From an uncultured Alphaproteobacteria bacterium (lineage in GTDB: Bacteria > Pseudomonadota > Alphaproteobacteria > HIMB59 > GCA-002718135): a DNA stretch of 64,000 nucleotides. The notes under the pieces are model-generated. The model was given only the letters and a program-made list of their open reading frames with translations. It was not told where the DNA came from and searched no databases. The stretch is taken from positions 54,433 through 118,432 of the forward strand of contig CACNSY010000003.1 of the NCBI GenBank assembly GCA_902623255.1, in the 5' to 3' direction. Below are positions 35,187-44,968 of this stretch, in pieces. A program made the position numbers and the translations under genes. The number at the start of each line of letters is the position of its first letter. The stretch's first letter is position 1.

Positions 35187-36387
35187 TTTGAAAATTGTTT
35201 TTTATTGTGCTTAAAAAATCTTGAGTGTTTAACCATTTCTGATCCTTGCTAATTAATATTGCTAGATCTTTTGTCATTTCACCACTTTCTACAGTTTTGA
35301 TACACGTTTCTTCTAATTTTTTAGCAAAATTTATTAATTCATTATTACCATCAAATTCTCCTCTAAAACTTAAACCTCTTGTCCAAGCAAAGATTGATGC
35401 AATAGGATTAGTTGAAGTTTCTATACCTTTTTGATGATTTCTATAATGTCTTGTAACAGTTCCGTGTGCTGCTTCAGCTTCTACTGTTTTACCATCTGGG
35501 GTCATTAACACACTTGTCATTAAACCTAGTGATCCAAATCCTTGAGCAACAGAATCTGATTGAACATCTCCATCATAATTTTTACAAGCCCAAATAAAAT
35601 TACCTTCCCATTTTAAAGCTGAGGCCACCATATCATCGATTAATCTATGCTCATAAACTATGTCTTTTTCTTTAAACTTATTTTTAAATTCAGTATCAAA
35701 TACATCCTGAAATAAATCTTTAAATCTTCCATCGTAGACTTTTAAAATAGTATTTTTAGTAGAAAGGTAAACTGGCCAACCAAGGTTAAGTCCATAATTA
35801 AAACAAGCTCTAGCAAAGTCTTTAATTGAATTATCTAAATTATACATTGATAGGGCCACACCAGGTTTTTCAAATTCATATACATCTTTCGTAAATCCTT
35901 CAGATCCATCTTTAGGTTCAAAAACCATTTTAAGAGTTCCTGGTTTATTAATTAATGTGTCAGTCGCTCTATATTGATCACCAAAGGCATGTCTAGCAAC
36001 TACAATTGGATGATTCCAGTTTGTAATTATTCTTGGAACATTTTTGCATATAATTGGCTGTCTAAATATTGTTCCTCCCAGTATATTTCTTATTGTTCCA
36101 TTGGGAGAACGCCACATTTGTTTTAATTTGAATTCCTCTACTCGATTTTCATCAGGAGTAATTGTTGCACATTTTATTCCTACACCATATTTTTTCACCG
36201 CCTCGGCAGCATCTATTGTGATTTGATCATTTGTCTCATCTCTTTTAATCACTCCAAGATCAAAATATTTGATATCTATATCAATATAGGGCAAAATTAA
36301 TTGTTCTTTGATGTACTCCCAGATGATTCTGGTCATTTCATCTCCATCCATTTCAACTACAGGGTTTTTAACTTTTATTTTTGCCAT
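35179..36387 (-). CDS. icd: NADP-dependent isocitrate dehydrogenase
   Basis: This 402-residue TCA-cycle enzyme is the eukaryote-like homodimeric type: [16 protein letters not shown] at the start, [21 protein letters not shown] as the substrate-binding loop, [22 protein letters not shown] and [13 protein letters not shown]. It converts isocitrate to 2-oxoglutarate with NADPH. It overlaps the upstream LOG gene by 13 bp and may be cotranscribed with it and the efflux genes. Confidence 0.97.
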   Translation of the reverse strand: MAKIKVKNPVVEMDGDEMTRIIWEYIKEQLILPYIDIDIKYFDLGVIKRDETNDQITIDAAEAVKKYGVGIKCATITPDENRVEEFKLKQMWRSPNGTIRNILGGTIFRQPIICKNVPRIITNWNHPIVVARHAFGDQYRATDTLINKPGTLKMVFEPKDGSEGFTKDVYEFEKPGVALSMYNLDNSIKDFARACFNYGLNLGWPVYLSTKNTILKVYDGRFKDLFQDVFDTEFKNKFKEKDIVYEHRLIDDMVASALKWEGNFIWACKNYDGDVQSDSVAQGFGSLGLMTSVLMTPDGKTVEAEAAHGTVTRHYRNHQKGIETSTNPIASIFAWTRGLSFRGEFDGNNELINFAKKLEETCIKTVESGEMTKDLAILISKDQKWLNTQDFLSTIKNNFQIN

Positions 36388-36926
36388 TTAATTAATATAT
36401 TTTTTAATTGATCAACCGTATCTATAATGTGAAAACTGTTTTGTAAATTTTTATTTGAAAAATTTTCATCTTCAAAAAATTTAAATTGCTGAAATAGATT
36501 ATCCCAGAAATTATTTTTATTAAAAAATATTATTGGCTTATTATGAATCCCCATTACTTTCCAAGATACAACTTCTACTATTTCTTCTAAAGTACCTGTT
36601 CCTCCTGGTAATGCTAAATACGCATCACCTAACTCAAATAGTAACTTTTTTCTTTCAGACATATTATCCACTATTTTTAATTCATCTATATTTTCAAAAA
36701 TTATTTCTCTATCAGATAAAAAATTTGGAATAACTCCCGTAACTATATTTTTATATTTTTTTGCTGTCTTAGCAACCACACCCATAATACCAACTTTTGC
36801 CCCACCGTAGACAATATTTATTTTAAATGATGATATTAATTTGCTAATTTCTTCTGCATCTTGATAATATTTATTACTTAATTTATCTGAAGATGAGCAA
36901 TAGACAGTAATAGATTTAATAGTCAT
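36375..36926 (-). CDS. LOG-family Rossmann-fold nucleotide hydrolase
   Basis: This 183-residue protein has the LOG signature [16 protein letters not shown] and the nucleotide-binding [14 protein letters not shown]. Family members hydrolyse purine-riboside 5'-monophosphates to base and ribose 5-phosphate; in plants this activates cytokinins. In bacteria the physiological role is unclear, probably nucleotide salvage or housecleaning. It lies between the RND transporter and icd. Confidence 0.9.
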   Translation of the reverse strand: MTIKSITVYCSSSDKLSNKYYQDAEEISKLISSFKINIVYGGAKVGIMGVVAKTAKKYKNIVTGVIPNFLSDREIIFENIDELKIVDNMSERKKLLFELGDAYLALPGGTGTLEEIVEVVSWKVMGIHNKPIIFFNKNNFWDNLFQQFKFFEDENFSNKNLQNSFHIIDTVDQLKNILIKWQK

Positions 36927-36951
36927 AAATTTAATGTTTATTAGAAAAAAT

Positions 36952-39900
36952 TTAACTAGAAATTTTATTCTTATACCAATTCTTAATGTTTTCTCTAAAC
37001 ATTAATGCTGATGGTGTTACAACTAATGTAAGGAATGTTGCAAAGAGAAGTCCAAATACTATAGCTGTTGATAATTGAACCCACCACTGAGTATCTGGTG
37101 ATCCTCTTGTTATTTCTCTAGATATAAAGTCAACATTTGTCATTGTTACCATAGGTAATAAACCTAGTACTGTTGTAGTTGTTGTAAGTAAAACTGGTCT
37201 TAGTCTCTGTGCTCCTGTTTTGATAATTGCTTCTCTAATATTTGATGTTTTAGTCTTTAAAAAATCAAATGTATCAATCAATATAATATTATTATTTACC
37301 ACAATACCGGCGAGAGCAATAACACCAACTCCTGACATAACGATACCAAATGGCTGTGCTGTTACCATTAAACCTATAAACACACCAGCTGTAGACATTA
37401 CTACTGCAAAAAGAATTAAGAATGCACTATAAAAACTATTAAACTGCAATAAAAGTATCATTAGCATTAAGAATAAGGCTACACCAAAAGCTCCTGTTAA
37501 AAATTCTTGAGCTTCTTTTTGGTCTTCATTTTCTCCAATAAGTTCAGCCCGTACATTGTTATCTAATTCATAACGAGGTAAATCTAATGTTCTTCCTCTC
37601 CAAGACGGAGCAGTATCTGAGATTCCTAATACGTATTCAAGTTCTTTTACTTTTCCATCAGGATAAGTTCCAGGCTCTACATCTGCCTGAATGTTTATAG
37701 CATTTTTTGAATCTACTCTAATTATATTTCCAGTTCTGCTATTTGGAACAATTTCTACAAAATTTGATATTGGGACTAAACCATTTGAAGTAGTTACTCT
37801 TAAGTTATCAATTCTATCTAATGTTCTTCCTTCGTTTGGATAACGAAGATAAAGTGGTATACTTTCATTACTATCATCAGGTCTGTATTCACCAAGTTTA
37901 AGACCGTTTGTTGCAAGTTTAATTACATTACCAATTGATGTAATGTTAGCTCCAAATTTAGAAGCTTGTTTTCTATCTACATTAATTTCCCATTCTATTC
38001 CAGGTGCTGGTAAATTATCCTCTACATTCATTAACTTTGGATAGCTATCCATAAATTTTTTAAGCTTAATTCCTTCAGCAATTAAAAGTTGTTTATTATC
38101 ACTGGTTAATTTAATGTTAATTGGTTTACCTTCACCAGGACCACCTTGTTGTTCTCTTGACTCTACTTTAATCCCATTGATGCTTTTTGTGGCTTCCAAA
38201 ATTTCTGCAAGAATTACTTTTGATTTTCTTCTTTTATCCCAATCTGTATATTCCAAACTTATTGATCCAATAAAGTCTTCTGATGCCTCTGATTGTTCAC
38301 TTACATTTCCACTTAAAGAATAAATATTTTTAAATTCTTGTCTTTCCGATTGAAGCTTTAAAATAATATTCTCAACTCTTGATACATAATCTTTTTTTTC
38401 TTCAACTGAGAGATTACCTCTTGCAAAGACTACAATTTTTGCAAGATCTGGCTCAACATCTGGGAAAAATTCTACACCTTCTCCAACTTTAGTATAGGTG
38501 TAGTTTACAGCAACTAATATTACTAAAGCACTAATCATCACCTTTAAAGGATGAAATAATAAGAAGTTTAATACTTTTGCATAAAATCCAACAAAACCAG
38601 TTACGTTTAAAACAGGTTCATTTGATTCTGAAGATAAGATTTTTGCATTTTTAGAAACTAATTTATCTGTAGAATTTACATTTTCTGAAATTTTATAAAC
38701 TCTTGGTATAATTCTTATAAATACAAATATAAATAAAGCGAAGCTCAGTAAATATTTTCCAATTGTTATAAATAAACTAAATCTTTCAAGATTTAATAAT
38801 CCAAATCCATAAGATAATAGATTGTAAAAAATTAATGATATTAGTAATGGTACAATAAATTGGAGAAGTATTCTTGAAACAGTATTTAAAATAGATCCTA
38901 AAACTGGGACAAACAGAAGTGCCATAAACAAAGAAGAAATAAGAACACATATAAGTGTTATTGGTAAATATTTCATAAATTCACCAGCTATACCAGGCCA
39001 GAATATTAAAGGTAGAAAGGCTGCCAGGGTAGTTGCAGTCGATGATATAATTGGTAGTGACATTTTTTTTGATGCATTTGCGAAAGCATCTTTTACACCA
39101 AGTCCTTCTTTCATTTTTCTATCTGCATATTCAACAACAACAATTGCTCCATCGACTAATAGTCCTACAGATAAAATTAGAGCAAATAATACAACTATAT
39201 TAATAGTAAAACCCATTACAGAAAGAGCTAATAAACCTGATAAAAACGATCCTGGAATAGATACACCAACTAATAAACCAGACCTAACTCCTAATGCTCC
39301 TAAAATAATAATTAAAACAAGGATTATAGCTGCTATGACATTGTTTTGTAGACTATTTAACATAGTTTTAATTCCTTTTGATTGATCATTGCCAAAAGAA
39401 ATTTCAACATTTTCTGGAAAACTTTTAGCAGTAATTGCAGTTATTCTTTTTACTTCTTCAATAGTATTAATAATATTTTCACCAATTCTTTTAGAAACAT
39501 CAATAGTTATTGAATTAGATCCATTTACATTTGCATAAGATTGCCTATCTTCAAATGTTCTTTTAACTTCAGCAATATCCCTGAAAGTAATAACTGAATC
39601 TCCGTTAGTTTTAACAGGAGTATTTAATACATCTTCAATAGTTTCGTATAAACCTGGAACTTTAATATCAAAACTTCCGTCACCAGTGTCTTGACCGCCA
39701 GCAGATACCATTTTATTATTTTCTCTAACAATATTAATAAGACTCTCAAGATTGATACCATAGCTATCAACTGCAGTTGGATTAATTAGTATGTCAACTT
39801 GTTCATTTCTTTTACCGCCTATTTTAGCTTCTAAAACACTAGGAATTGTTTCTATATCATCTTGCAAAATATCAGCTAAATCTTGAAGTGTTCTATTAGG

Positions 39901-40347
39901 CACATCTCCACTTAAAGAAATAGAAAGGATAGGAAACGTACTTATATTTACTTCGTTAACTGTTGGTTCATCTGCTTCACTAGGTAGATCACCCTTGGCT
40001 CTATCAACTTTATCCCTAATATCAACCATAGCTTGATCAGAGTCAAAACCAGCATCAAATTCTAATAAAACATTGCCTCCGCCCGAATAAGCTGTTGATC
40101 TTACTTCTCTTACTCCTTCAACAGTTTTAACTTCGTCTTCAATTGGTTTAACTAAAAGCCTTTCAGAGTCTTGTGCAGAAATACCATTTTGACTTAGTGA
40201 AATATAAACTATTGGTATGCTTACATCAGGAGATGATTCTTTAGGCATTGTGATATAAGTAGATGCGCCTGAAAAAATTATAAAAATAAGTATTCCCATG
40301 AAAACTCGGGAATGGCTAATTGCATAGTCTATAATATTTATTTTCAT
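36952..40347 (-). CDS. RND efflux transporter, AcrB/HAE type
   Basis: This 1131-residue inner-membrane pump has the RND layout of twelve membrane helices and two large periplasmic loops. The proton-relay helix reads LSVGLLVDGAIVVVEYADRK; a single Asp replaces the usual pair. The porter domain start has MPKESSPDVSIPIVYISLSQNGISAQDSERLL. The adaptor gene lies five bases upstream. No outer-membrane channel is encoded here. The exported substrate (lipids, drugs or metabolites) is not predictable. Confidence 0.93.
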   Translation of the reverse strand: MKINIIDYAISHSRVFMGILIFIIFSGASTYITMPKESSPDVSIPIVYISLSQNGISAQDSERLLVKPIEDEVKTVEGVREVRSTAYSGGGNVLLEFDAGFDSDQAMVDIRDKVDRAKGDLPSEADEPTVNEVNISTFPILSISLSGDVPNRTLQDLADILQDDIETIPSVLEAKIGGKRNEQVDILINPTAVDSYGINLESLINIVRENNKMVSAGGQDTGDGSFDIKVPGLYETIEDVLNTPVKTNGDSVITFRDIAEVKRTFEDRQSYANVNGSNSITIDVSKRIGENIINTIEEVKRITAITAKSFPENVEISFGNDQSKGIKTMLNSLQNNVIAAIILVLIIILGALGVRSGLLVGVSIPGSFLSGLLALSVMGFTINIVVLFALILSVGLLVDGAIVVVEYADRKMKEGLGVKDAFANASKKMSLPIISSTATTLAAFLPLIFWPGIAGEFMKYLPITLICVLISSLFMALLFVPVLGSILNTVSRILLQFIVPLLISLIFYNLLSYGFGLLNLERFSLFITIGKYLLSFALFIFVFIRIIPRVYKISENVNSTDKLVSKNAKILSSESNEPVLNVTGFVGFYAKVLNFLLFHPLKVMISALVILVAVNYTYTKVGEGVEFFPDVEPDLAKIVVFARGNLSVEEKKDYVSRVENIILKLQSERQEFKNIYSLSGNVSEQSEASEDFIGSISLEYTDWDKRRKSKVILAEILEATKSINGIKVESREQQGGPGEGKPINIKLTSDNKQLLIAEGIKLKKFMDSYPKLMNVEDNLPAPGIEWEINVDRKQASKFGANITSIGNVIKLATNGLKLGEYRPDDSNESIPLYLRYPNEGRTLDRIDNLRVTTSNGLVPISNFVEIVPNSRTGNIIRVDSKNAINIQADVEPGTYPDGKVKELEYVLGISDTAPSWRGRTLDLPRYELDNNVRAELIGENEDQKEAQEFLTGAFGVALFLMLMILLLQFNSFYSAFLILFAVVMSTAGVFIGLMVTAQPFGIVMSGVGVIALAGIVVNNNIILIDTFDFLKTKTSNIREAIIKTGAQRLRPVLLTTTTTVLGLLPMVTMTNVDFISREITRGSPDTQWWVQLSTAIVFGLLFATFLTLVVTPSALMFRENIKNWYKNKISS

Positions 40348-40352
40348 TTAGA

Positions 40353-41591
40353 TTAGTTTATTGTTTCACCAATACTTATATATTCTTGACCACTTACAAT
40401 TAAATTTACTTTCTCGGGTAATCCAGAAACCCACATGCCGTCTATTGTATCCTTAATTGTTTTGGTTGGATAGAATGTAACCTTATTATTATCTACAGCT
40501 TTAACACCTACGGTCCCATCGTCTAATAAAGTTAGTATAGAAGGTGGTATTTTGTGAGCTTTAAGTTCTGAACCTTTGATAATAATTTTAGTTGTTATTC
40601 CACTTTTATAAGATAGATCTTTGTTATCAGCTTCAATCGTAATTTCGAATGTTCTAGTACTAGTTTCGGCTGATGGAGAAATAAAAGATATTATTCCATT
40701 TTTTTTAATACCATTACTATCTTCAATTAAAGCTTTAGTACCAACACTCACTTTATTTACATCAAATTCAGATAAATAACCTTCAATCTTGATAGGGTCT
40801 AAATCAATTATAGTAAATAGAGGAGTACCAATTGAGATAAATTCAGTTTCCTCAACCATCTTTTCTGAAATAATTCCATCAAATGGTGCCTTAATAGTAG
40901 TTTTTTCTATATCTAGTTTTATGTTCTTTAAAATTGATTTTACATTTGAAATTTGAGCTTCAAGGTTTGCTAAGGTAGATTCAAATTTTATTTTAATATC
41001 TTCTCTATCTGCTTGCGCATTGGCAAGATTAAAAGATGCTAAACTTAATTTTGATTTTGAACTTAAACCTTTATCAATAAGTTGTTTTGCAGATGCATAT
41101 TCAATTTCATACAATTCAATTCTCTCAACATTTTGTCTAAGTAGATTATCTCTGTTTTTTTCATTTAAAATTAATTCTTTATTAAGTCTTTCTAAATCTT
41201 TTTTTGCACTAGAAAGCTTTTCATTTCTATCCTCTAGTGAGATTGTAATCATTTCAGCATTTAGAGATACTCTATCTCCTCTTGCAAATTGAATATTATC
41301 TATGTTGCCAGATGTTTCAGATTTAACATCAATTTTTTTATTATGAATAGTTTGACCTTGTAATTCAATAGATTGATCAATTAAACTGGAAATAAATACC
41401 TTTGTTTCAACAGAAAATGTAAAATCTTTATTATTGTTATTTTCTGTATTTTGTGAATATGAAGTTTCTGCTTCAGTGCTAGTTTCTGTATCATCGTCTT
41501 GCGCAACAACATTATTTGTAAATTGACCAGAACCAATCCATCCAACAACAGCGGCAAGTATTATGAAGGCTATAAATATTGATCTTTTCAT
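40353..41591 (-). CDS. RND periplasmic adaptor (membrane fusion protein)
   Basis: This 412-residue HlyD/AcrA-type protein bridges the RND pump and an outer-membrane channel. An N-terminal membrane anchor (about 3-22) precedes a low-complexity acidic linker (DDDTETSTEAETS). A lipoyl half-motif (IDVKSETSGNIDNIQFARGDRV), a long coiled-coil hairpin and the second half-motif (TTIKAPFDGIISEKMVEETEFISIGTPLF) follow. It is the first gene of the adaptor-RND-LOG-icd run. Confidence 0.92.
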   Translation of the reverse strand: MKRSIFIAFIILAAVVGWIGSGQFTNNVVAQDDDTETSTEAETSYSQNTENNNNKDFTFSVETKVFISSLIDQSIELQGQTIHNKKIDVKSETSGNIDNIQFARGDRVSLNAEMITISLEDRNEKLSSAKKDLERLNKELILNEKNRDNLLRQNVERIELYEIEYASAKQLIDKGLSSKSKLSLASFNLANAQADREDIKIKFESTLANLEAQISNVKSILKNIKLDIEKTTIKAPFDGIISEKMVEETEFISIGTPLFTIIDLDPIKIEGYLSEFDVNKVSVGTKALIEDSNGIKKNGIISFISPSAETSTRTFEITIEADNKDLSYKSGITTKIIIKGSELKAHKIPPSILTLLDDGTVGVKAVDNNKVTFYPTKTIKDTIDGMWVSGLPEKVNLIVSGQEYISIGETIN

Positions 41592-41660
41592 TAAATATCG
41601 TACATGTCATATATATTAAAGTTACTAAAAAACAATTTTTTGTTAACTTTATTATCTTTT

Positions 41661-42260
41661 ATGAAATCAAAAAACTGGGTTAATAGACAAAAAAATGATC
41701 AGTTTGTAAAGAAAGCTAAACAGTTAGGGTATATAAATCGAGCTGCGTTTAAACTAGAAGAGATTGAGCAAAAATATAAAATAATTGAACACTCTAGAGA
41801 AATACTAGAGCTTGGATCTTCTCCAGGTGGTTGGACTCAAGTCATCTTAAATTACAATTCAAAAACTAATATAACCTGTTTTGATTTATTAGATATGAAA
41901 ATTAATAATCAACGTATAGCTTTCTATAGAGAGGATTTTTTAAAATTTAATTTTACTAATTTAAAAAATAAATTTGATTTGGTTTTATCAGATGTAGCTC
42001 CTAATACAACTGGTCATCAATCAACAGATCATCTCAGGATAAGTCAATTAATATATGATGTTATAGACAGATTAGAAATAATATTAAAAAAACAAGGATC
42101 ATTTATATTCAAAATTTGGAAGGGAGAGGAAGAAAAGGAAATTATAAAGATGCTTAAAAAAATTTTTGATAAAGTTGAGTATTTTAAGCCAAAATCATCA
42201 AGACAAGAATCAAGTGAAATATTTATAATATCAAGAGGATTTAGATTGCATGAAGAGTAA
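41661..42260 (+). CDS. rlmE: 23S rRNA U2552 2'-O-ribose methyltransferase
   Basis: This FtsJ-family enzyme methylates U2552 in the ribosomal A loop. The catalytic K-D-K-E tetrad is visible in NRAAFKLEEI, LSDVAPNTTGHQSTDHLR, FIFKIWKGEE and SSRQESSEIFI, and the AdoMet motif is LELGSSPGGWTQVIL. I use the ATG at 41661 (199 residues), since the 19 residues gained from 41604 have no counterpart in RlmE. It overlaps guaA by 11 bp. Confidence 0.94.
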   Translation: MKSKNWVNRQKNDQFVKKAKQLGYINRAAFKLEEIEQKYKIIEHSREILELGSSPGGWTQVILNYNSKTNITCFDLLDMKINNQRIAFYREDFLKFNFTNLKNKFDLVLSDVAPNTTGHQSTDHLRISQLIYDVIDRLEIILKKQGSFIFKIWKGEEEKEIIKMLKKIFDKVEYFKPKSSRQESSEIFIISRGFRLHEE

Positions 42261-43803
42261 ATTAGAAACTATTTTAATTGTAGATTATGGATCTCAATAC
42301 ACACAATTAATAGCTAGAAGAATAAGAGAGTTAGAAGTCTTTTGTCTTGTCTATCCTTTTAATAAAATTACGAAAAAAATTTTAAATGAAATCAAACCAT
42401 CAGCATTTATATTATCTGGAGGACCTAGATCAGTACTCGACAAAAATGCCCCAAAATTAAATCAAGAAATTTTAAAAATGAAAAAACCAGTTTTAGCAAT
42501 TTGCTATGGTATGCAATTAGTAACCAAAAATTTGAAGGGTGCAGTAAAACGTTCTACGCATAGAGAGTATGGTCACACTATTATAAATATTAAGAAAAAA
42601 TCACTTTTATTTAAAGGAATAAACAAACGAAAAATCAAAGTATGGATGTCTCATGGAGATAATATCAATAAAATACCAAAATTTTTTTCAATAACATCTT
42701 TATCAAACAATAAAATTATTTCATCAATTGAAAATATTAAAAATAAAATTTATTGCCTTCAATTTCATCCTGAGGTCTATCATACAGATTTTGGTTCAAA
42801 AATAATTAATAATTTTATTTTAAATATTGTAAATATAAAAAATAAATTCAAAATTCAAAAATTTATTGAAAATAAAGTATCAGAATTAAAAAATGAAATT
42901 AAGAATAAAAAAATAATCTGTGGTTTATCTGGAGGTGTAGATTCCACAGTTACTGCATATTTATTAAGCAAAGCCGTTAACAAAAATCTTTATTGTATTT
43001 TTGTTGATCACGGTCTTCTAAGAAAAAATGAAGCTAACGAAGTGTCAAAAATATTTTCCAAAAAATTTGGCAAAAACTTTACTAAAATAAATGCTTCTAA
43101 TATTTTTTTAAAAAATTTAAAAAATGTTTCTGATCCAGAGAAAAAAAGAAAAATTATTGGCAAAACATTTATAGAAGTTTTTGATAAAGCAGCTAAAAAA
43201 ATATCAAATGTAGATTATTTAGGGCAGGGGACTCTTTATCCAGATATTATAGAAAGTATTCCATTTTTTGGTGGTCCAACAGCTAAAATCAAAAGTCACC
43301 ATAATGTTGGGGGTTTACCAAAAAAAATGAAATTAAAAATTGTGGAGCCATTAAGAGAATTATTTAAAGATGAAGTAAGAAATGTTGGAAGGCAATTAAA
43401 AATAGATAAACATTTACTTTTAAGACATCCTTTCCCAGGTCCAGGTTTAGCAATCCGAATACCTGGGGTAGTTGATAAAAAAAAGATCTTAATTCTTCAA
43501 GAGGCAGATCATATTTTTATAGAGTATCTAAAAGAGAAAAATCTTTATAATAAAATTTGGCAAGCTTTTGTTGTTCTTTTACCAGTAAAATCAGTAGGTG
43601 TTATGGGGGATGAAAGAACATACAATTACTCTGTTTCACTTAGAGCTATTACTTCAGTGGATGGAATGACAGCGGATTTTTATATGTTTACAAATAATCA
43701 ATTAAAAGAAATATCATCTCTTATAATTAATAATGTTAAAGGTATTAACAGAGTATTATATGACTTTACATCTAAACCTCCTGGAACCATTGAGTGGGAA
43801 TAA
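42250..43803 (+). CDS. guaA: GMP synthase (glutamine-hydrolysing)
   Basis: This 517-residue enzyme converts XMP to GMP. The class I amidotransferase domain has AFILSGGPRSVLD, the nucleophile in AICYGMQL and QFHPEVYHTDFG. The ATP pyrophosphatase domain has CGLSGGVDSTVTAYL at about 222, and the dimerisation domain ends with the invariant SKPPGTIEWE. The start overlaps the end of rlmE. Confidence 0.97.
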   Translation: MKSKLETILIVDYGSQYTQLIARRIRELEVFCLVYPFNKITKKILNEIKPSAFILSGGPRSVLDKNAPKLNQEILKMKKPVLAICYGMQLVTKNLKGAVKRSTHREYGHTIINIKKKSLLFKGINKRKIKVWMSHGDNINKIPKFFSITSLSNNKIISSIENIKNKIYCLQFHPEVYHTDFGSKIINNFILNIVNIKNKFKIQKFIENKVSELKNEIKNKKIICGLSGGVDSTVTAYLLSKAVNKNLYCIFVDHGLLRKNEANEVSKIFSKKFGKNFTKINASNIFLKNLKNVSDPEKKRKIIGKTFIEVFDKAAKKISNVDYLGQGTLYPDIIESIPFFGGPTAKIKSHHNVGGLPKKMKLKIVEPLRELFKDEVRNVGRQLKIDKHLLLRHPFPGPGLAIRIPGVVDKKKILILQEADHIFIEYLKEKNLYNKIWQAFVVLLPVKSVGVMGDERTYNYSVSLRAITSVDGMTADFYMFTNNQLKEISSLIINNVKGINRVLYDFTSKPPGTIEWE

Positions 43804-43909
43804 TATAAATAATTGATTTTGTTATATTTTTAAATTTAAGATTTATGTATGCATTTTAAGAATTACTAAATTGCCTATATCGTATTATTAAAAAAACACA
43901 TTTAAACTA

Positions 43910-43932
43910 ACCTCAGATTTAAATTAGGAGGT
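43910..43932 (+). promoter_or_regulatory. Strong Shine-Dalgarno with a possible masking stem
   Basis: AGGAGGT at 43926-43932 lies eight bases before the ATG at 43941. ACCTC at 43910-43914 is complementary to GAGGT at 43928-43932, with a 13-base loop, so the site could be masked. The 137-bp spacer after guaA shows no other clear element; no thiamine-type riboswitch is visible. Confidence 0.4.
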
Positions 43933-43940
43933 ATAATCAA

Positions 43941-44918
43941 ATGAAAATATTTTTAATATTTATTACTTCAGTTCTCTTATCTTTCAATAGTTTTGCAAAT
44001 ACTAAAATATCTTTTGCTTTAGATTGGAAATTTGAAGGACCAAGTGCACCTTATTTCTATGCAATAGATAAGGGACATTTTGGTGAAGAAAATTTAGAAG
44101 TTGAAATATCTGCGGGTAAAGGATCCTTAGATGCAATTCCTAAGGTTGCAACAGGAGCTTTTCCTATTGGCTTTGCAGATATAAACAGTTTAATCAAATT
44201 CTTAGATCAAAATCCTGGAGCGCCAGTTATGGCAGTTATGATGGTTTATGATAAACCTCCATTTGCAATTGCTGGAAGAAAAAGTCTTGGTGTTACAAAT
44301 CCATCTGATTTAGAGGGAAAAATTCTTGGTGCACCACCACCTGATGGTGCATGGGCACAATTCCCACCATTTGCTTCTGCAAATAATATTAATGTTGATA
44401 ACATAACAGTGGAGCCAGTAGGTTTCCCAACAAGAGAACCGATGTTAGCTGAAAAAAATGTTGATGCTATAACAGGTTTTTCATTTTCAATGTTTTTAAA
44501 TTTAGTTCGTCTTGGCGTTCCTGAGGATGATATATCAATTATGTTGATGGCAAACTATGGATTAGAATTATATGGTAATGCCATAATAGTTAACACTGAT
44601 TATGCAGATGCTAATCCTGAAATAATTAAAGGTTTTTTAAAAGCTGTATCTAAAGGATGGGCTGATGCTATGAAAAATCCTGAAGACGCGGTGAAGAGCA
44701 TGGTTGAACGAAATCCAGCTGCCGATTTAGCCTTAGAGACAAGAAGATTGATACTAGCAATAGAAGGAAATGTTAATACTGATTATGTAAAAGAAAACGG
44801 TATGGGCAATATTGATATCGCAAGAATGCAAAAAGCTTTAGGACAGTTAGCAGAAACATACGAGTTCTCATCTGATCCAGAGATTTCATCATTTTTTACC
44901 GATAAATATTTACCTTAA
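43941..44918 (+). CDS. ABC substrate-binding protein, NMT1/SsuA type
   Basis: This 325-residue periplasmic protein has a signal peptide of about 19 residues (ending NSFA) and the NMT1/THI5-like start FALDWKFEGPSAPYFYAIDKGHF. Family members bind thiamine precursors, taurine or sulfonates, riboflavin or pyrimidines. Repeated features are GFADINSLIKFL, LGAPPPDGAWAQFPPFA and VNVDAITGFSF-like motifs. The substrate is unknown. It heads an operon with an ATPase and a permease and has the strongest ribosome site type of the region. Confidence 0.88.
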   Translation: MKIFLIFITSVLLSFNSFANTKISFALDWKFEGPSAPYFYAIDKGHFGEENLEVEISAGKGSLDAIPKVATGAFPIGFADINSLIKFLDQNPGAPVMAVMMVYDKPPFAIAGRKSLGVTNPSDLEGKILGAPPPDGAWAQFPPFASANNINVDNITVEPVGFPTREPMLAEKNVDAITGFSFSMFLNLVRLGVPEDDISIMLMANYGLELYGNAIIVNTDYADANPEIIKGFLKAVSKGWADAMKNPEDAVKSMVERNPAADLALETRRLILAIEGNVNTDYVKENGMGNIDIARMQKALGQLAETYEFSSDPEISSFFTDKYLP

Positions 44919-44927
44919 TATTTTTTT

Positions 44928-44952
44928 ATGGGGTAGACTAATTTTACCCCAT
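44928..44952 (+). promoter_or_regulatory. Hairpin between binding protein and ATPase genes
   Basis: ATGGGGTA (44928-44935) pairs with TACCCCAT (44945-44952) around a 9-base loop, ten bases after the binding-protein stop. No T-run follows. It is likely to stabilise the upstream mRNA or partly terminate, giving more binding protein than ATPase and permease. Confidence 0.65.
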
Positions 44953-44968
44953 ATACTAATCATAATTT

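Noticed and set aside
36952..40347. RND pump inactive because one proton-relay Asp is missing
   Set aside because: Many functional RND families have D-G or D-S instead of D-D in this helix, so inactivity cannot be inferred.
43804..43940. Possible thiamine or other riboswitch before the NMT1-type importer
   Set aside because: I found no CUGAGA-like core or paired helices of a known riboswitch; only a strong ribosome site and a short complementary segment are present.
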